Below are positions 23,722 through 34,861 of a stretch of 64,000 bases of DNA, one piece after another; within the stretch, counting starts at the first letter, position 1, and the number at the start of each line of letters is the position of its first letter. The notes under the pieces were generated by a model. The model was not told the origin of the DNA and did not search any database. It saw only the letters and a program-made list of their open reading frames with translations. Source of the stretch: Trametopsis cervina. Lineage: Eukaryota > Basidiomycota > Agaricomycetes > Polyporales > Irpicaceae. The stretch spans positions 191,965 through 255,964 of the forward strand of contig MU278350.1 of assembly GCA_022385755.1 (NCBI GenBank), read 5' to 3'. The translations under genes were made by a program, and so were the position numbers.

Positions 23722-25626
23722 ATGTCACACAACAACTCTCGTGTAAGTGATTGTTGAATTTTCTCCTCGAGCCAGCTCGCTCGCCACGTCGGTGTACTCA
23801 TCGCTTGCAACCTTTCGCATAGTTCTCAATGCGAAACCGACTCGGCCCAATGCGACCCAAAGTAGACGAGAACGCTGTAGGTAGGCATTCGCGACAGTCG
23901 AGTGCCTCGCTGGCGGGTGTGCCCCGTGCGGGCCACAATTTATCCAACGTGGGCGCGCTCAAGAACGCTGTTCATCGTGCCGCCCTTGGTGAAGTCACCA
24001 CTGTAGCTGTCAACCGTAACAGAGTAAGTCATCCCACAGCTGACAGTGACATGTGTCGTTGGCCAGTGTATCTGCTAGTGACTCACATGTTCTTCACTCA
24101 CAGGAGCCTGCCAGTAAGCCTGTCGGTAAGGGCAAGGAGGTCCTCGACACCGGTCTAAAGCGTAGCCGTTCATCATCGCTGGCAGCTGCTACCGCCCCTC
24201 AGCGCGTCCCACTTGGACCAGGAAGGACTGTCGCTGCGAACGGTAGTCAAATTCCGGTTCCTGCGAGCTTCACCGCCGTCGCCCTTGCGCCTAAGCCCGC
24301 GGCTGCCAGCCGCCCGCAGCAGCGCACCCACATAGCACAGGAAATTGTGACTCTCAAGGAAGATGACGAGTTTGACCTGATGGAGGTGGAAGTACACGCT
24401 GCAACGGAAGAGCAGTTCTCCGAGGAGGATGATGACAGTTTTGCTATCGCTCGAGAGATCGAAGCCATGGTCGACGTTCAGGCTGAGCCTGAGTTTGAAG
24501 GGAAACCTATCCGAGTTTGGCCAGAGCTTGCGACTGAGCGGGCGAACAGGTACAGGCGTGAAATCGACGCGATTCGCGAACAGTTCCCGGAGGAACCGCT
24601 GGAAGATGATATGAATCTGGTATCCGAGTATACTGACGAGATATTCGAGTATATGGCTGAGCTTGAGGTACGCTTTTATGTTCTCACTGACCACCATTAC
24701 GCTCATTCTTGAGTAGGATGATTGTATGCCTAGCCCCGACTACATGGACGGCCAAGGCGAAATCAACTGGGACCTGCGCCAAAAATTAGTAGACTGGCTT
24801 CTACAGGTTCATCTCCGATACCACATGCTTCCCGAGACGCTGTGGATAGCCATCAACATCGTCGATCGGTTCTTGACGAAGCGCGTCGTATCCATCATCA
24901 AGCTCCAGCTCGTTGGTATTACCGCGATGTTCATCGCCTCCAAGTACGAAGAGATTCTTGCACCTTCGGTGGACGAGTTCGTCTACATGGCCGAGAATGG
25001 TTACAACAGGGACGAGATCCTGAAGGGCGAGCGTATCGTTCTTCAGACGCTTGAGTTCAAAATCAGCCACTACTGCTCACCATACAGCTGGATGAGGAAG
25101 ATCAGCCGAGCCGACGACTACGATACCCAGACGCGAACGCTCAGCAAGTTCTTGACGGAGGTGACGCTGTTTGATTACCGCTTCCTCCGGGTGAAGCCCA
25201 GCATGATTGCAGCCATTGGGATGTACACATCGAGGAGGATGTTGGGAGGTGACTGGGTAAGTGCCGTTCCATATCATGTTGCATAGCTTCATATCTGCTC
25301 TGCTACGAGCCGGCAACACCCGGGTGGGAACTGTTACCGCCGCCAGCTTTTGTTCTTCATCATCCTTATCGCACACGTGACTGACGTTCATTGTCTGTTT
25401 ACAGAATGAGGCGTTTGTGCATTACTCGGGGTTCACCGAAGAGCATCTGCTCCCAGGACACGCAATGCTGATCCAGAAACTCGCTGAAGACGGCTTCTCG
25501 AAGCTAACCGTCTGCAGGAAGTACGCCCACAAGAGGTTCCTGAAAGCATCGACCTTCGCTGTCGAGTGGGCACGCGTAAATCTCGAGGAAGAGGGCCGGA
25601 TGGACGATATGGTCCTACACGAATAA
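23722..25626 (+). CDS. B-type cyclin
   Basis: Regulatory partner of the mitotic cyclin-dependent kinase. Five exons (23722-23742, 23823-24023, 24104-24667, 24717-25256, 25405-25626) give 515 residues. The N-terminus has a likely destruction box, RAALGEVTT (Arg-x-x-Leu), the signal for APC/C-driven degradation. The cyclin box begins at MDGQGEINWDLRQKLVDWLL, the B-cyclin form of the usual start, and continues with the conserved ASKYEEI and KYAHKRF. Two cyclin folds are present in full. The first exon codes only seven residues, MSHNNSR; its donor GTAAGT and the frame of exon 2 support it. Fungi usually have two or more B cyclins; I cannot tell from sequence which one this is. Confidence 0.93.
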
Positions 25627-26881
25627 TCTCGCTTATGATCCCGCACAGCTTGCATCTGTCTTCTCATCTGCATCTGCATCCTCTGCCCAGTCCCAAGCCA
25701 TCGTTGTCTCTTGCACACATCTATTCCAGTGTTTATCTCGCTGTTGTCCGTCTATTGCGTCCCGTTCGGTTTTCATCTTCAATCACCTCTTGCAATTCAT
25801 CACACAAGTGTTCTACTATCACCACCCATATTTACCCCTCATCGCTTGCGTCTCTTCCCTCATCTATGTTCATCATCATCTGTCTCGCTTTCTCTCTTGC
25901 TGTTGGTCCGGTGGCACACACTTAATCTTCCTTCCCTCGCGCAAGCCCCCAATTGATAGTTTGCGCACAGCGCGTACGCATACGAAATTGAACATGCTTC
26001 AGCAAACGCTCCCTACGATCCCCAAGTGTCTCTATCGGACCTATGCCATCATGCTCGTTTTGTATGCCCGCCATGTTATCGATGTCCAGCCTCTGCCTCG
26101 CACGTGTCGTCCTGTTTTCTTCATCCGCGCTTTGACTCGCTCTTTTCTTCGCCACCTTCTTTAACCACATCAATCTCTTCATATCTCGGTCGTTTGGCCA
26201 AACCTTTGCATCACTGTCGTTTTGGTATCTTTTCGCTTCCCACCTTGCTTTGTTTTCTTTAAATATCGACTTGTCGCGCCGCCATTGGCAAACTCCATCG
26301 CATCGCACTCATACTTCGCAGCCTTCCTATCCCTGTTCTTGTTCCTTCTCCCACTCTTCTTTCATATCCCCTCGAACAGCTTGCGCCTTAGAACCCGCAT
26401 GCAGTTTCACATACCTTTATATTTAAGGTCTCTACCTATTCCCCCGTTGTTTTCTTTCCATCTGAACAATTAGGGCGACCTTCCTGGCACTGGTATACGA
26501 TGTAGTATATCGCGCTGCGCGCTGCAAACAGTAGAGGATTTATTTATCCCTATGAAAAATGACGATCGTTCATTCGTTCTTACGATTCGTGTTCGTGTAT
26601 GTGTGATTTCTAGGGCCCGATGAAATATCTTCGCACATTATCCGCTGCAAAGGGGTTCCTCCTGTGAGCATAAATCTCAAACTCGATTATTTATACTGAT
26701 TGGACAAGGGACTGTTCAAAAAGAGCAAGTCTTTCGAATTGTGGTGTTGGCCCGGGTGATATAATACATGAGAAGGTATCGTACATCATTCTAAATAATG
26801 AAAAGGATTTCTATAACCTGTAGTTTCACGCCTCCAAGACGGTACAGACAGTGCACGGTCAGGATTCTAGGACCAAGTCCG
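25627..26881. other. pyrimidine-rich intergenic between convergent genes
   Basis: No gene supported. From about 25640 to 26470 the plus strand is strongly C/T-rich, with many TCTC and CTTC runs. Open frames here (for example 25922-26308 on the minus strand) are the Lys/Arg/Glu-rich or Leu/Ser/Pro-rich results of that bias. The stretch would fall in the 3' flank of cyclin B and is longer than expected for an untranslated tail. Confidence 0.5.
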
Positions 26882-28048
26882 CTAGAACGTGGGCTCGAAA
26901 CACAGCTTCTTGTGTGACGGCCATGCGAACTTCTGGTGTTCCTTGTCGCACTGTGGAAGTATACTGAACACGTTATGCACAAGGGGAAAACGGATAAGGA
27001 CGTACAAACAATGCGGTTTTGCATCTAACAGAGGCCAGATCAGCTCGGGACATGCGAGCAGAAAAACCAAAATTACCTTGAGCACTTTTGCAAGTTGTGT
27101 GTACTCAGTGTCTTGGTGCAACCCGGTGCAGCGCATCCCTCGAGGGGCTCACGCAGCTTCGAACGGACCATCTCCAACGGCACCGCCATCCCTCTGAAAG
27201 CAAAGTTAGCGGCATTCACGTGCGATATATCACAGAAACTTCAGTGACAAAAAGAAACAGGACACCCACCGGTCCTCCGTCAACAACCACACCACCCGTT
27301 CGCTCGCATCGCTCGCCAGTTTTCCCCTGAATGCCGGCTTGCGCACCCACGCCCTCAGCGGGACGAGCACCGCCTTCTTTTCCTCTGCATCGACGTCGGC
27401 GATGCCCTGCACGAGCAGCATCGTCGCGAGGAACTGGTTCACCTCCGCGATGCTGTCGGCGTCCGACGCGTCGGTGAGGGCCTCAGAGAATTGGAGCACG
27501 CGGTGCAGGTGCAAGGCGGCGATGCCCCGCCCGGCTGGTGTGCCTAGGAAGCGGATGAAGTATGGGCTATACAAGGCCCTTAGACGTGGATGATTGGAAG
27601 TGAAAGGGGACAATATGGGACTTACGTATAAGAGATGACATTGATGATCCTCATGCTGGGTGTCAGAGGCCCCGAGTCGTCCGCACGCCATCGCTCGACG
27701 AGTTGGGGAAGGTATTTAGCAGCTAGTTCACTGTTAAGTCCAAGAACAGGATCGGACGCGTAAAAAGCGTGTTTGTCAGTACCGGCGACGCGTTTTGCAT
27801 CTCAACGCATGCGCTCACTGCCAGACGGGATCCTGCTGTGGGCGCGGGAGGCGTTGCATAAAACCTAACTGTTGATATTGACGACGCGTCAGTCACTAAA
27901 TTCATGATGAGAAAGGTGTCGACTGAGGACTGACTAGCATCTTCATCTGCGCCTCGGCTATGTCCTCCGCCATCGCGAGCTGATAAAACCTCTCTGCAGA
28001 TATATCGCCGCTGTTCAGCATTGCGCTGGCTTGTTGAGCCCAATCCAT
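26882..28048 (-). CDS. MYND zinc-finger protein
   Basis: About 260 residues, read from MDWAQQASAMLNSGDISAER through several short introns. The N-terminal and middle parts are helical and resemble an Armadillo/HEAT-like fold (WHELAAKYLPQLVERW, VNQFLATMLLVQGI). The C-terminus is a MYND finger: a first Cys pair in GCAAPGC, then CSRC, then CDKEH, and a final HKKLC. MYND fingers mediate protein-protein contacts. At the position normally filled by the sixth zinc ligand, a Cys, the protein has His (CDKEH), which can still bind zinc. The last junction was placed at the acceptor CCACAG because it alone restores the finger. A TATA-like element on the minus strand lies at 28178-28187. Confidence 0.8.
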
Positions 28049-28177
28049 CTTTGCCGAAAATGCTGTGAATGTGGCTGAGTTTTTGTGGGTTCTTGATTGT
28101 GATTCTTCTTCTGCGTACGGGAGGTACGAAAAGTAGTAGGTTAAGCTGCAAATACCCCACGTGCCACTAGCGAGCTC

Positions 28178-28187
28178 TTATATATAT
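28178..28187 (-). promoter_or_regulatory. TATA box of the MYND gene
   Basis: On the minus strand the sequence reads TATATATAAG, about 130 bases before the ATG at 28048. The rest of 28049-28406 holds the 5' flank of this gene and the 3' flank of GPN1, with nothing else recognisable. Confidence 0.45.
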
Positions 28188-28406
28188 GGTACCACGCTGC
28201 CGTACATGGGTGGCGACGTTACGTGAATAGACGCGTTGTGAGCTCCGTACATGTATTGACATGTAGGGAGCAAGACCGATCTCCCGCTTCATTAAAAAAC
28301 AGGCTTTCTGCCCACCCTACCAAGGCACTCGACGATGACAAGCCATATTAGTTCTACAATACACAAAATCTATGCTGTACAAACACCTTAGGATGAGAAA
28401 AGTACC

Positions 28407-29903
28407 TCATGAAGGTGTCGGCCAATTGATATCTTCCTCCTCATGCCTCCTCGCACGTGTCATATCAATATACTGACCCGGCCATCGTCCTTCCGCTAGA
28501 CACACCCAAGGAATCAGCATATCACGTTATATGACAGCAAACATTGAACTTACAGCGATCTATAATATTCACGTCGAGCTCGTCGTCTTCGTCTTCATCT
28601 GCGTCTTCCGCAGATGGATCCCATCGATCCGCCGCTGCACCCTCGGGGTTTCGCGCGCGGTCGACCGCCAGGTCTTTCATGAGCCTGTTGACCGAATCGT
28701 CTTTGACCGCTTGTAACGTCTTCTCGCGTGCCTTCTTGGCTAGTTCGAGCTCGGGCAGGTATTCTCTGTACAGTGGATGGTCGATGAGTGTGATTGAATA
28801 GAGGGTGGTAGCAGCACTGGAATGTTTCGTGAAACACGCACTTTTCGTATTCGGCACGGGAGTTTTCAACGGCATCGAAGAACTCCTTTATACCATCACC
28901 TGTCATGCTGGAAACCCCAACAGCCTGGATTCGTGTTAGATGTAGATATACAGGCAACAACATGCGGATGTGGATAAGACCCACTGTGAGATGCTGGTAG
29001 AATTCATCTAGGACAAGACTCATGCTGTTCATAAGGCTATTCATGTACGTCGGCTCTCCCTCATCGTCCGTTGTTCCACTGTGCGAAGCCAATGCCGCTT
29101 GGAACGCCTCAAAGTCTTGCATCCACTCGATGGCAAAATCGTGCGGCTGCACGTCGGTCTTGTTGAACACGAGGATGAAGGGCAATTTTGTTTTGTAGAG
29201 AATACTGCACATCAGACGTGTTAGTGTGCGCAAAGAATATCTGGTTCATACTACACAGTACTCCACGTAGGTTGAAGGAAAGCTCACCTGCAGGCGTACA
29301 GCATATTAGACATGAATGTGGCGGGAGCGACCGTACGAGGGGTGTCGATGATATAGGCGACAACTGTGGGCAGCGTTGATGCAATCGCGTCTGTGATAAT
29401 TGCGCCAGACGCAGACCAAGTGAAAATCTCAATCTGCCCAGGGGTGTCGAGGATGACATAGCTATACGGTGGGTGAGCTAAGAGTGCGCGCAGTGTTTCA
29501 AAGGGAATCGCAACGAGAAATACTCACTCGACTGTTTCAGCGCGCTTTTCTACAAGCTCAAGCACCTGGTCGAACTTTGTTGTGAAAAGGTTGAGCGCAG
29601 TGAGGATACCTCCGTTGGGTCCTAGGTTATACCTTATTGCGAGTGTCACTGAATGCGGCCAAGATGTGAGACGAGACTGTCCACACACTGCTTCATGACC
29701 TCGTGGTAATCAACCGTGTCACGGATGTCAATATTGGGCTCAAATGGTACATGCGATACGGCGGGGTCCAGGTTCAGAACATACGGTGGCGAGGGCGGGG
29801 TCAACGAGTGCAAGTGCGAATTTATGCGCTGCACGAACGTCGATTTACCCGCGCCAGCCATGCCTATGGTGATGATCACTATGGGTTTCTTCTGTTCCGC
29901 CAT
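28407..29903 (-). CDS. NPA3: GPN-loop GTPase 1
   Basis: Small GTPase needed for assembly and nuclear import of RNA polymerase II. The frame opens [20 protein letters not shown] with the P-loop GMAGAGKST. The family-defining Gly-Pro-Asn loop follows in YNLGPNGGI, then the G3 element DTPGQIE and the G4 element FNKTDVQ. The C-terminal part is helical and ends with an acidic stretch ([12 protein letters not shown]) and a conserved tail, [14 protein letters not shown], before the stop at 28407. Several 50-70-base introns interrupt it; joining at GPN restores the motif. Size and motif order match Npa3/GPN1 rather than GPN2 or GPN3, which lack the acidic C-terminal extension. It is divergent from the phosphoketolase gene across about 440 bases. 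Confidence 0.93.
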
Positions 29904-30257
29904 TTTTGAACGTGTTCAAGGACTTAGATGTAATATGGCTGTTCGACGAGTGCAGTGGCAAGATGAGAGATGCAGAGTCAGCAGAGAAATCATTGCGCTC
30001 GCTAAACCGAGATCAATTTGACCGGGCCGGAAGCGGATGAGAGACTGTGATTGGTCAGATCTCGATCTGGGCTGTGACGCGTTGTGCAAGCTTCTGTGCT
30101 GCAACTGTACGCTCCTGAAATGCTCATCGCACCAAGAGCAACCGGTCATCTTCATATCTCAAGCGCGCACATATGTCACAACGCGACGCCAACACAGACG
30201 TGACGCGCAGTGAACCCACTCGCAGGAACGATGTCACCTATGGCGTATCCACTCTAC

Positions 30258-30265
30258 TATAAATA
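30258..30265 (+). promoter_or_regulatory. TATA box of the phosphoketolase gene
   Basis: TATAAATA lies 76 bases before the ATG at 30341, followed by a C/T-rich leader. The whole interval 29904-30340 is a bidirectional promoter shared with GPN1; only this side shows a clear TATA box, suggesting the phosphoketolase is the regulated partner. Confidence 0.55.
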
Positions 30266-30340
30266 CGGGCTGCGACCTGCTCAACGCACCACTTTCCTCT
30301 CCATCTCCTCCTCCCTACCAGCTACCACTATTCCGTTGAA

Positions 30341-33147
30341 ATGGGCGGACAAGAGCTATATACTGCCAACCCCCCTCCGGATGCTTCCCAGCTCCCCGAC
30401 GAGATTCTCTCGCTAAAGAAGGAGCTGAACACCCAGAACGTACTTTCTCCTGAAGAACTGCATGGCATTCAGCAGTTCCGCAAGGCCGCGGACTACATTG
30501 CTGCCGGTAAGCTTCATTTCAGTCTTGCTGCCTATGTAATACTGAAGACATATAGCTATGATCTTTCTTCGCGACAACACTCTGCTTGAGCGGGAGTTGA
30601 CCGAAGACGACATCAAGCCTCGTTTGTTGGGCCATTGGGGAACCTGCCCGGGCCTATCCCTTGTATATGCGCACGCCAACATCCTCATTCGGAAAACGAA
30701 ACAATCAATACTCTACGTCGTCGGTCCTGGACATGGCGCTCCCGCTATTCTCGCTTGTTTGTGGCTGGAGAACTCCCTCGCAGCGTTCTGGCCAAGAAAC
30801 ACCCGGGATGCGCACGGCTTGCACAACTTGATCACAACATTCTCAGCTCCTGGAGGCTTCCCGAGGTACACACCATACACGTATCACTATCGTACCAAAA
30901 TGCTCACTATGCTGATAGTCACATTAACGCTGAAACTCCAGGGTCGATCCATGAAGGTGGTGAACTCGGATACGCGCTCAGCGTCTCGTTTGGTGCTGTC
31001 ATGGACAAGCCCGACCTTGTCGTCGTCTGCGTCGTGGGTGATGGTGAAGCTGAGACCGGCCCAACCGCAACGTACGTCATACCACTATATGAGCGCTCCT
31101 TGTTGGTGCTCAAGGCAGTTTCAGTGCATGGCACGGCTACAAATACATCGACCCCGCCGAGTCCGGCGCTGTCATTCCGATTGTGCATGTCAATGGCTTC
31201 AAAATCTCTGAGCGTACTATCTACGGTACTATGGACGACAAGGAGCTAACCGCACTTTTCACTGGCTACGGCTATCAAGTGCGCTTTGTCGAGGATCTTG
31301 AGAACATCGACCAAGACATGGCTGCAAGTATGCAGTGGGCTTTAGAGGAAATACATAAGATCCAAAACGATGCGCGGTCCGGGAAGCCTCAAGTCAAGCC
31401 GAGATGGCCGGTTCTCATCCTCAGAACACCGAAGGTATTTCATCCCCCGGCTTAACATGGAGAGTAGAGCTCACAGTGTGCATATAAAGGGATGGGGTGG
31501 ACCGAAGAAACTTCACGGCGAGTTTATTGAAGGCTCATTCCGTGCACACCAGGTACCCTTAGCAGAGGCCAAGACAGACGTCGAGGAACGTAAAATTCTT
31601 CAGGATTGGCTATCTTCGTATAATCCGAAAGAACTGCTCCCCGGAGGCAAGCCCGCCCAGGAGATTCTGTCCATTATTCCGGACGAGAAAGAGCTCTTGC
31701 TCGGCCAGAAGAAGGAGGCGTATGCGGGCTATGAGCCTCTTGACGTGCCGGATTGGAAGAAGCTGGGTGTCAAGGCCGGCGACGAGGTCAGCTGTATGAA
31801 GACCATTGGAGAGTTCCTCCATGAGGTGATACAGCAGTGAGTCCTACATGCCGCTGAGCGCCACTCGATTTGACTTCAATTGTCTCGTAGGAACCCGAAG
31901 AGCTTCCGTATCTTCTCGCCCGATGAGCTCGTGTCGAACAAGTTGGATGCCGTCCTTCGCGACAGCGGTCGCAATTTCCAGTGGGATGTTGCATCCCGTG
32001 CTAAGGGCGGCCGGGTCATAGAGATCCTGTCCGAGCATACTTGCCAAGGTATGCTCCAGGGTTACACTCTCACCGGCAGGACTGGGTTGTTCCCGAGTTA
32101 TGAGGCATTCTTGGGGATCATACACACTATGATGGTACAATACAGCAAGTTTGTGAAGATGGTACGTATCGTCTTCGCCAATAATACTGAAACATGAACT
32201 GAATCTCCTCTATGAGTAGGCACACAAGACGAATTGGCGTCTGCCGTGCGGTTCTCTGAACTATCTCGAGACCTCCACCTGGACGCGTCAAGAGCATAAC
32301 GGTTTCTCTCACCAAAACCCCTCGTTCATCGGCGCTGTGCTCAACCTGAAGCCCGAATTCGCGCGTGTTTACCTCCCACCCGACGCCAACTGCTTCCTTA
32401 GTACCGTAGCGCACTGTCTTCGTGCAAAGGACTATGTCAACCTCATGGTCGGTAGCAAGCAGCCGACTCCTGTCTGGCTCAGTCCGGAGGAGGCTGACAA
32501 GCATTGCATTGCTGGAGCCAGCATCTTCAAGTTTGCCAGCACCGACGAAGGCAAGAGCCCCGACGTCGTCATCGTGGGCATCGGTGTAGAGGTCACATTC
32601 GAAGTGATCGCCGCTGCTGCCCTTCTGAAGAAAATGCTTCCTGCTCTTCGCGTTCGCGTTGTCAATGTTACGGACCTCATGATGCTCAGCCCTACAGGCT
32701 CACATCCGCACGCTCTGCAGGAAGCCGACTTCACAGCGCTGTTCACGCGCGACAAGCCGATCCACTTCAACTACCATGGCTATCCTCAGGAGCTCCGTGG
32801 GCTGCTGTTTGGGCATCCGAATATCCAGGGTCGAGTCACCATTGAGGGATACAAGGAGGAAGGTACGACGACGAGTGCACTGGATATGATGCTGCAGAAC
32901 TCCACAAGCCGATACGATGTCGCCCAGGCGGCGGTACGTGGGGGCGCTTTGAATAATCCAGACGTGGAGGTGCTGTCGCATCAGATCATCAGTGAATTGA
33001 AGCATATGAAGGAAAAGGACAGCGAGTATATTTACAAGCACGGAGATGGTGAGTCTCTTCAAGCATATCGTGCACTAGAAATATGAGTACTGACGTAGAT
33101 ACCTTGCAGATCCGGACGGGACGTTCGATGTGCCCAAGTTTGAGTGA
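30341..33147 (+). CDS. XFP: xylulose-5-P / fructose-6-P phosphoketolase
   Basis: Thiamine-diphosphate enzyme that splits xylulose 5-phosphate (or fructose 6-phosphate) with phosphate to acetyl phosphate and a shorter sugar phosphate, in the cytosol. Eight exons with seven introns of 49-61 bases (starting at 30507, 30866, 31072, 31435, 31837, 32162 and 33049) join to 807 residues, the usual family length. Hallmarks present are [10 protein letters not shown], the [10 protein letters not shown] loop, [10 protein letters not shown] and the cofactor-binding [20 protein letters not shown]. The C-terminal domain is full length and ends FDVPKFE. No frame damage is seen. The enzyme is widespread in fungi and bacteria. 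Acetyl phosphate would need an acetate kinase or phosphotransacetylase to be used; neither is in this window. Confidence 0.95.
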
Positions 33148-33656
33148 ACGCCTACTACCAACGACCAGATTACGAACGTCTGCATGAAATTACTACGGGC
33201 TTCGGTTCCCTGTTGTATAGTGAAATTCGAACAATTCGTGTAGAATACCCTCATAGGCTGTGTATTATATGACTTGTTGCATCGCTTTGTACTCCATAGA
33301 CATTGTATGCATTTTTGTTTTGGCCATCCGCACTCCCGATTGGGCCGACGCGCCATCGCGCCAATAAACGTCAATGCCGACAGCATACTGACAGCATTAT
33401 CCGCACTGTAGGCGCCCCGGTGTTCCATATTCGTTGTTTCTTTACACCGACCAGCTTGTCATGGCGGCCTTGCCGTAAGAGCTCGCCCGCCCCCCTTGCA
33501 CGCGTGCATTTACGTATAAGAATACGTCTACCCGCTGACCCCTTACTGACCTTTCCCTGCCTGCTCAGCCCACTCATTCTGATCCTCTGCTTAACAACAC
33601 TCTTATTGCTGGTACTGTGGCTTGCTTCGACGTGTACAACGCTCTCTCGACTACAG
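33148..33656. other. intergenic before the HIT gene
   Basis: No gene seen. The second half is C/T-rich and probably the leader and promoter of the HIT-domain gene. An in-frame ATG upstream at 33303 would add 118 residues of Leu/Ser/Thr-rich sequence; I consider that non-coding. Confidence 0.6.
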
Positions 33657-34592
33657 ATGTTCTCCACCTTCCTCGGCCTCTTCAAATCTTGCACAAAACC
33701 TTCCTCTTCCTCACTGGATGATAGGGCACACGAGCACAGTCATCGCGACAGCGTCAGGTCTGATTTCACAGCGGAAACGAAGGTGGATGTAGTTGGGACA
33801 ACCCCCGCCCGCACCCCTGAAGACGAGGTTTACAAGAGATGCATATTTTGCACGGTGACGGCGGAGAAAGGGTTCGGAGTGGTATATGAGGTACGTCCAT
33901 GCGTGACCCGAACGTGCGTCGCTGTATTGTTTTGTGTCTGTGGCTGAACGCGACGATGCACGTATGTGTGCGTGTGATACGACAGGACGAGAATTATGTG
34001 GTGTTTAGAGATCACAACCCCGCGGCAGCGCAGCACTTTTTGGTCGTGCCAAAACAACATATAGGTGCGTTTGGAGCCTTGCATCGTTCGTAATGACCTT
34101 ACGGGGATACTGATTTGTTCGCTCGTGTTATCGTCTGAATAGACAGTATACGGACACTGAATAAGGAAGACGTAGCTATGGGTGCGTTCCAACTCTCTGT
34201 TTCTACTACGTGGAGTTCATAGCTGATTAACTGTTATCATATTGCGATTTCAGTCAAACGCATGGGTGAGATAGGCCACAACGTGCTAGACGAATTACAG
34301 ATCCCCATGTCCGCTCGCAGGTACTGCTACCACACCCCTGTCGTGATCCGTGTCATTAACCCTTCTTTGCCGTTCCCCCAGACTTGGTTTCCACATACCT
34401 CCATTCTACTCCGTCAAGCACATACACCTCCACGTGCAAGCCACGCCCTACCGTTCGCTACTCCGCCGGGCGAAATACCCAGTTGTGGCCGGCTGGGCAG
34501 GGTACGATAAAGGGCTGAGCTGGTTCGTAGAGGTTGAGCAGGCCGTCGCCATATTAGAGAAGGGCGGACGCGTGAAGATCTCCTCTTGTTAG
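33657..34592 (+). CDS. HIT-domain nucleotide hydrolase
   Basis: A histidine-triad protein, likely an adenosine phosphoramidase or related nucleotide hydrolase of the HINT type. About 200 residues in five exons. The N-terminal 55 residues are Ser/Asp-rich and poorly conserved. The HIT fold starts at CIFCTVTAEKGFGVVYEDEN, has the paired HFLVVPKQH, and the active-site triad HIHLHVQA near the end. After the triad the tail (YPVVAGWAGYDKGLSWFVEVEQAVAILEKGGRV) is the fungal extension seen in many basidiomycete members. All exon joins keep the frame (for example YED/ENYVVFRDHN). The start at 33657 was preferred over the far upstream ATG because of composition. Confidence 0.88.
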
Positions 34593-34861
34593 AACGCCAA
34601 GTTGCGTGCATACAGCGTGGCTCTTTAAGTGTGTATAATAACATTATTGCGCTGCTTACTGCTTTCGACTGACTTTTGCCTCAAGTACTTATTGTAGCGA
34701 CGTGTATTATAATGGAATATATCCTTGTGACACCACAGTACGGAAACGGTTATTGACAAAATAAAGGCTACAGATGTACATCGCATACAGAAGATATGTC
34801 AAGAAAAAAGAGAAAAAAGGAAATAAAGAATATGCAATACAGAACGCTCGTCGCTGCACCT

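Noticed and set aside
25922..26308. A 128-codon minus-strand frame rich in Lys, Arg and Glu
   Set aside because: It is the mirror of a C/T-rich stretch; the composition explains both its openness and its charged residues, and no domain or splice support exists.
33303..33656. An extra 118 residues at the N-terminus of the HIT protein
   Set aside because: The stretch is C/T-rich leader-like sequence giving Leu/Ser/Thr-rich translation; the ATG at 33657 gives a normal N-terminus.
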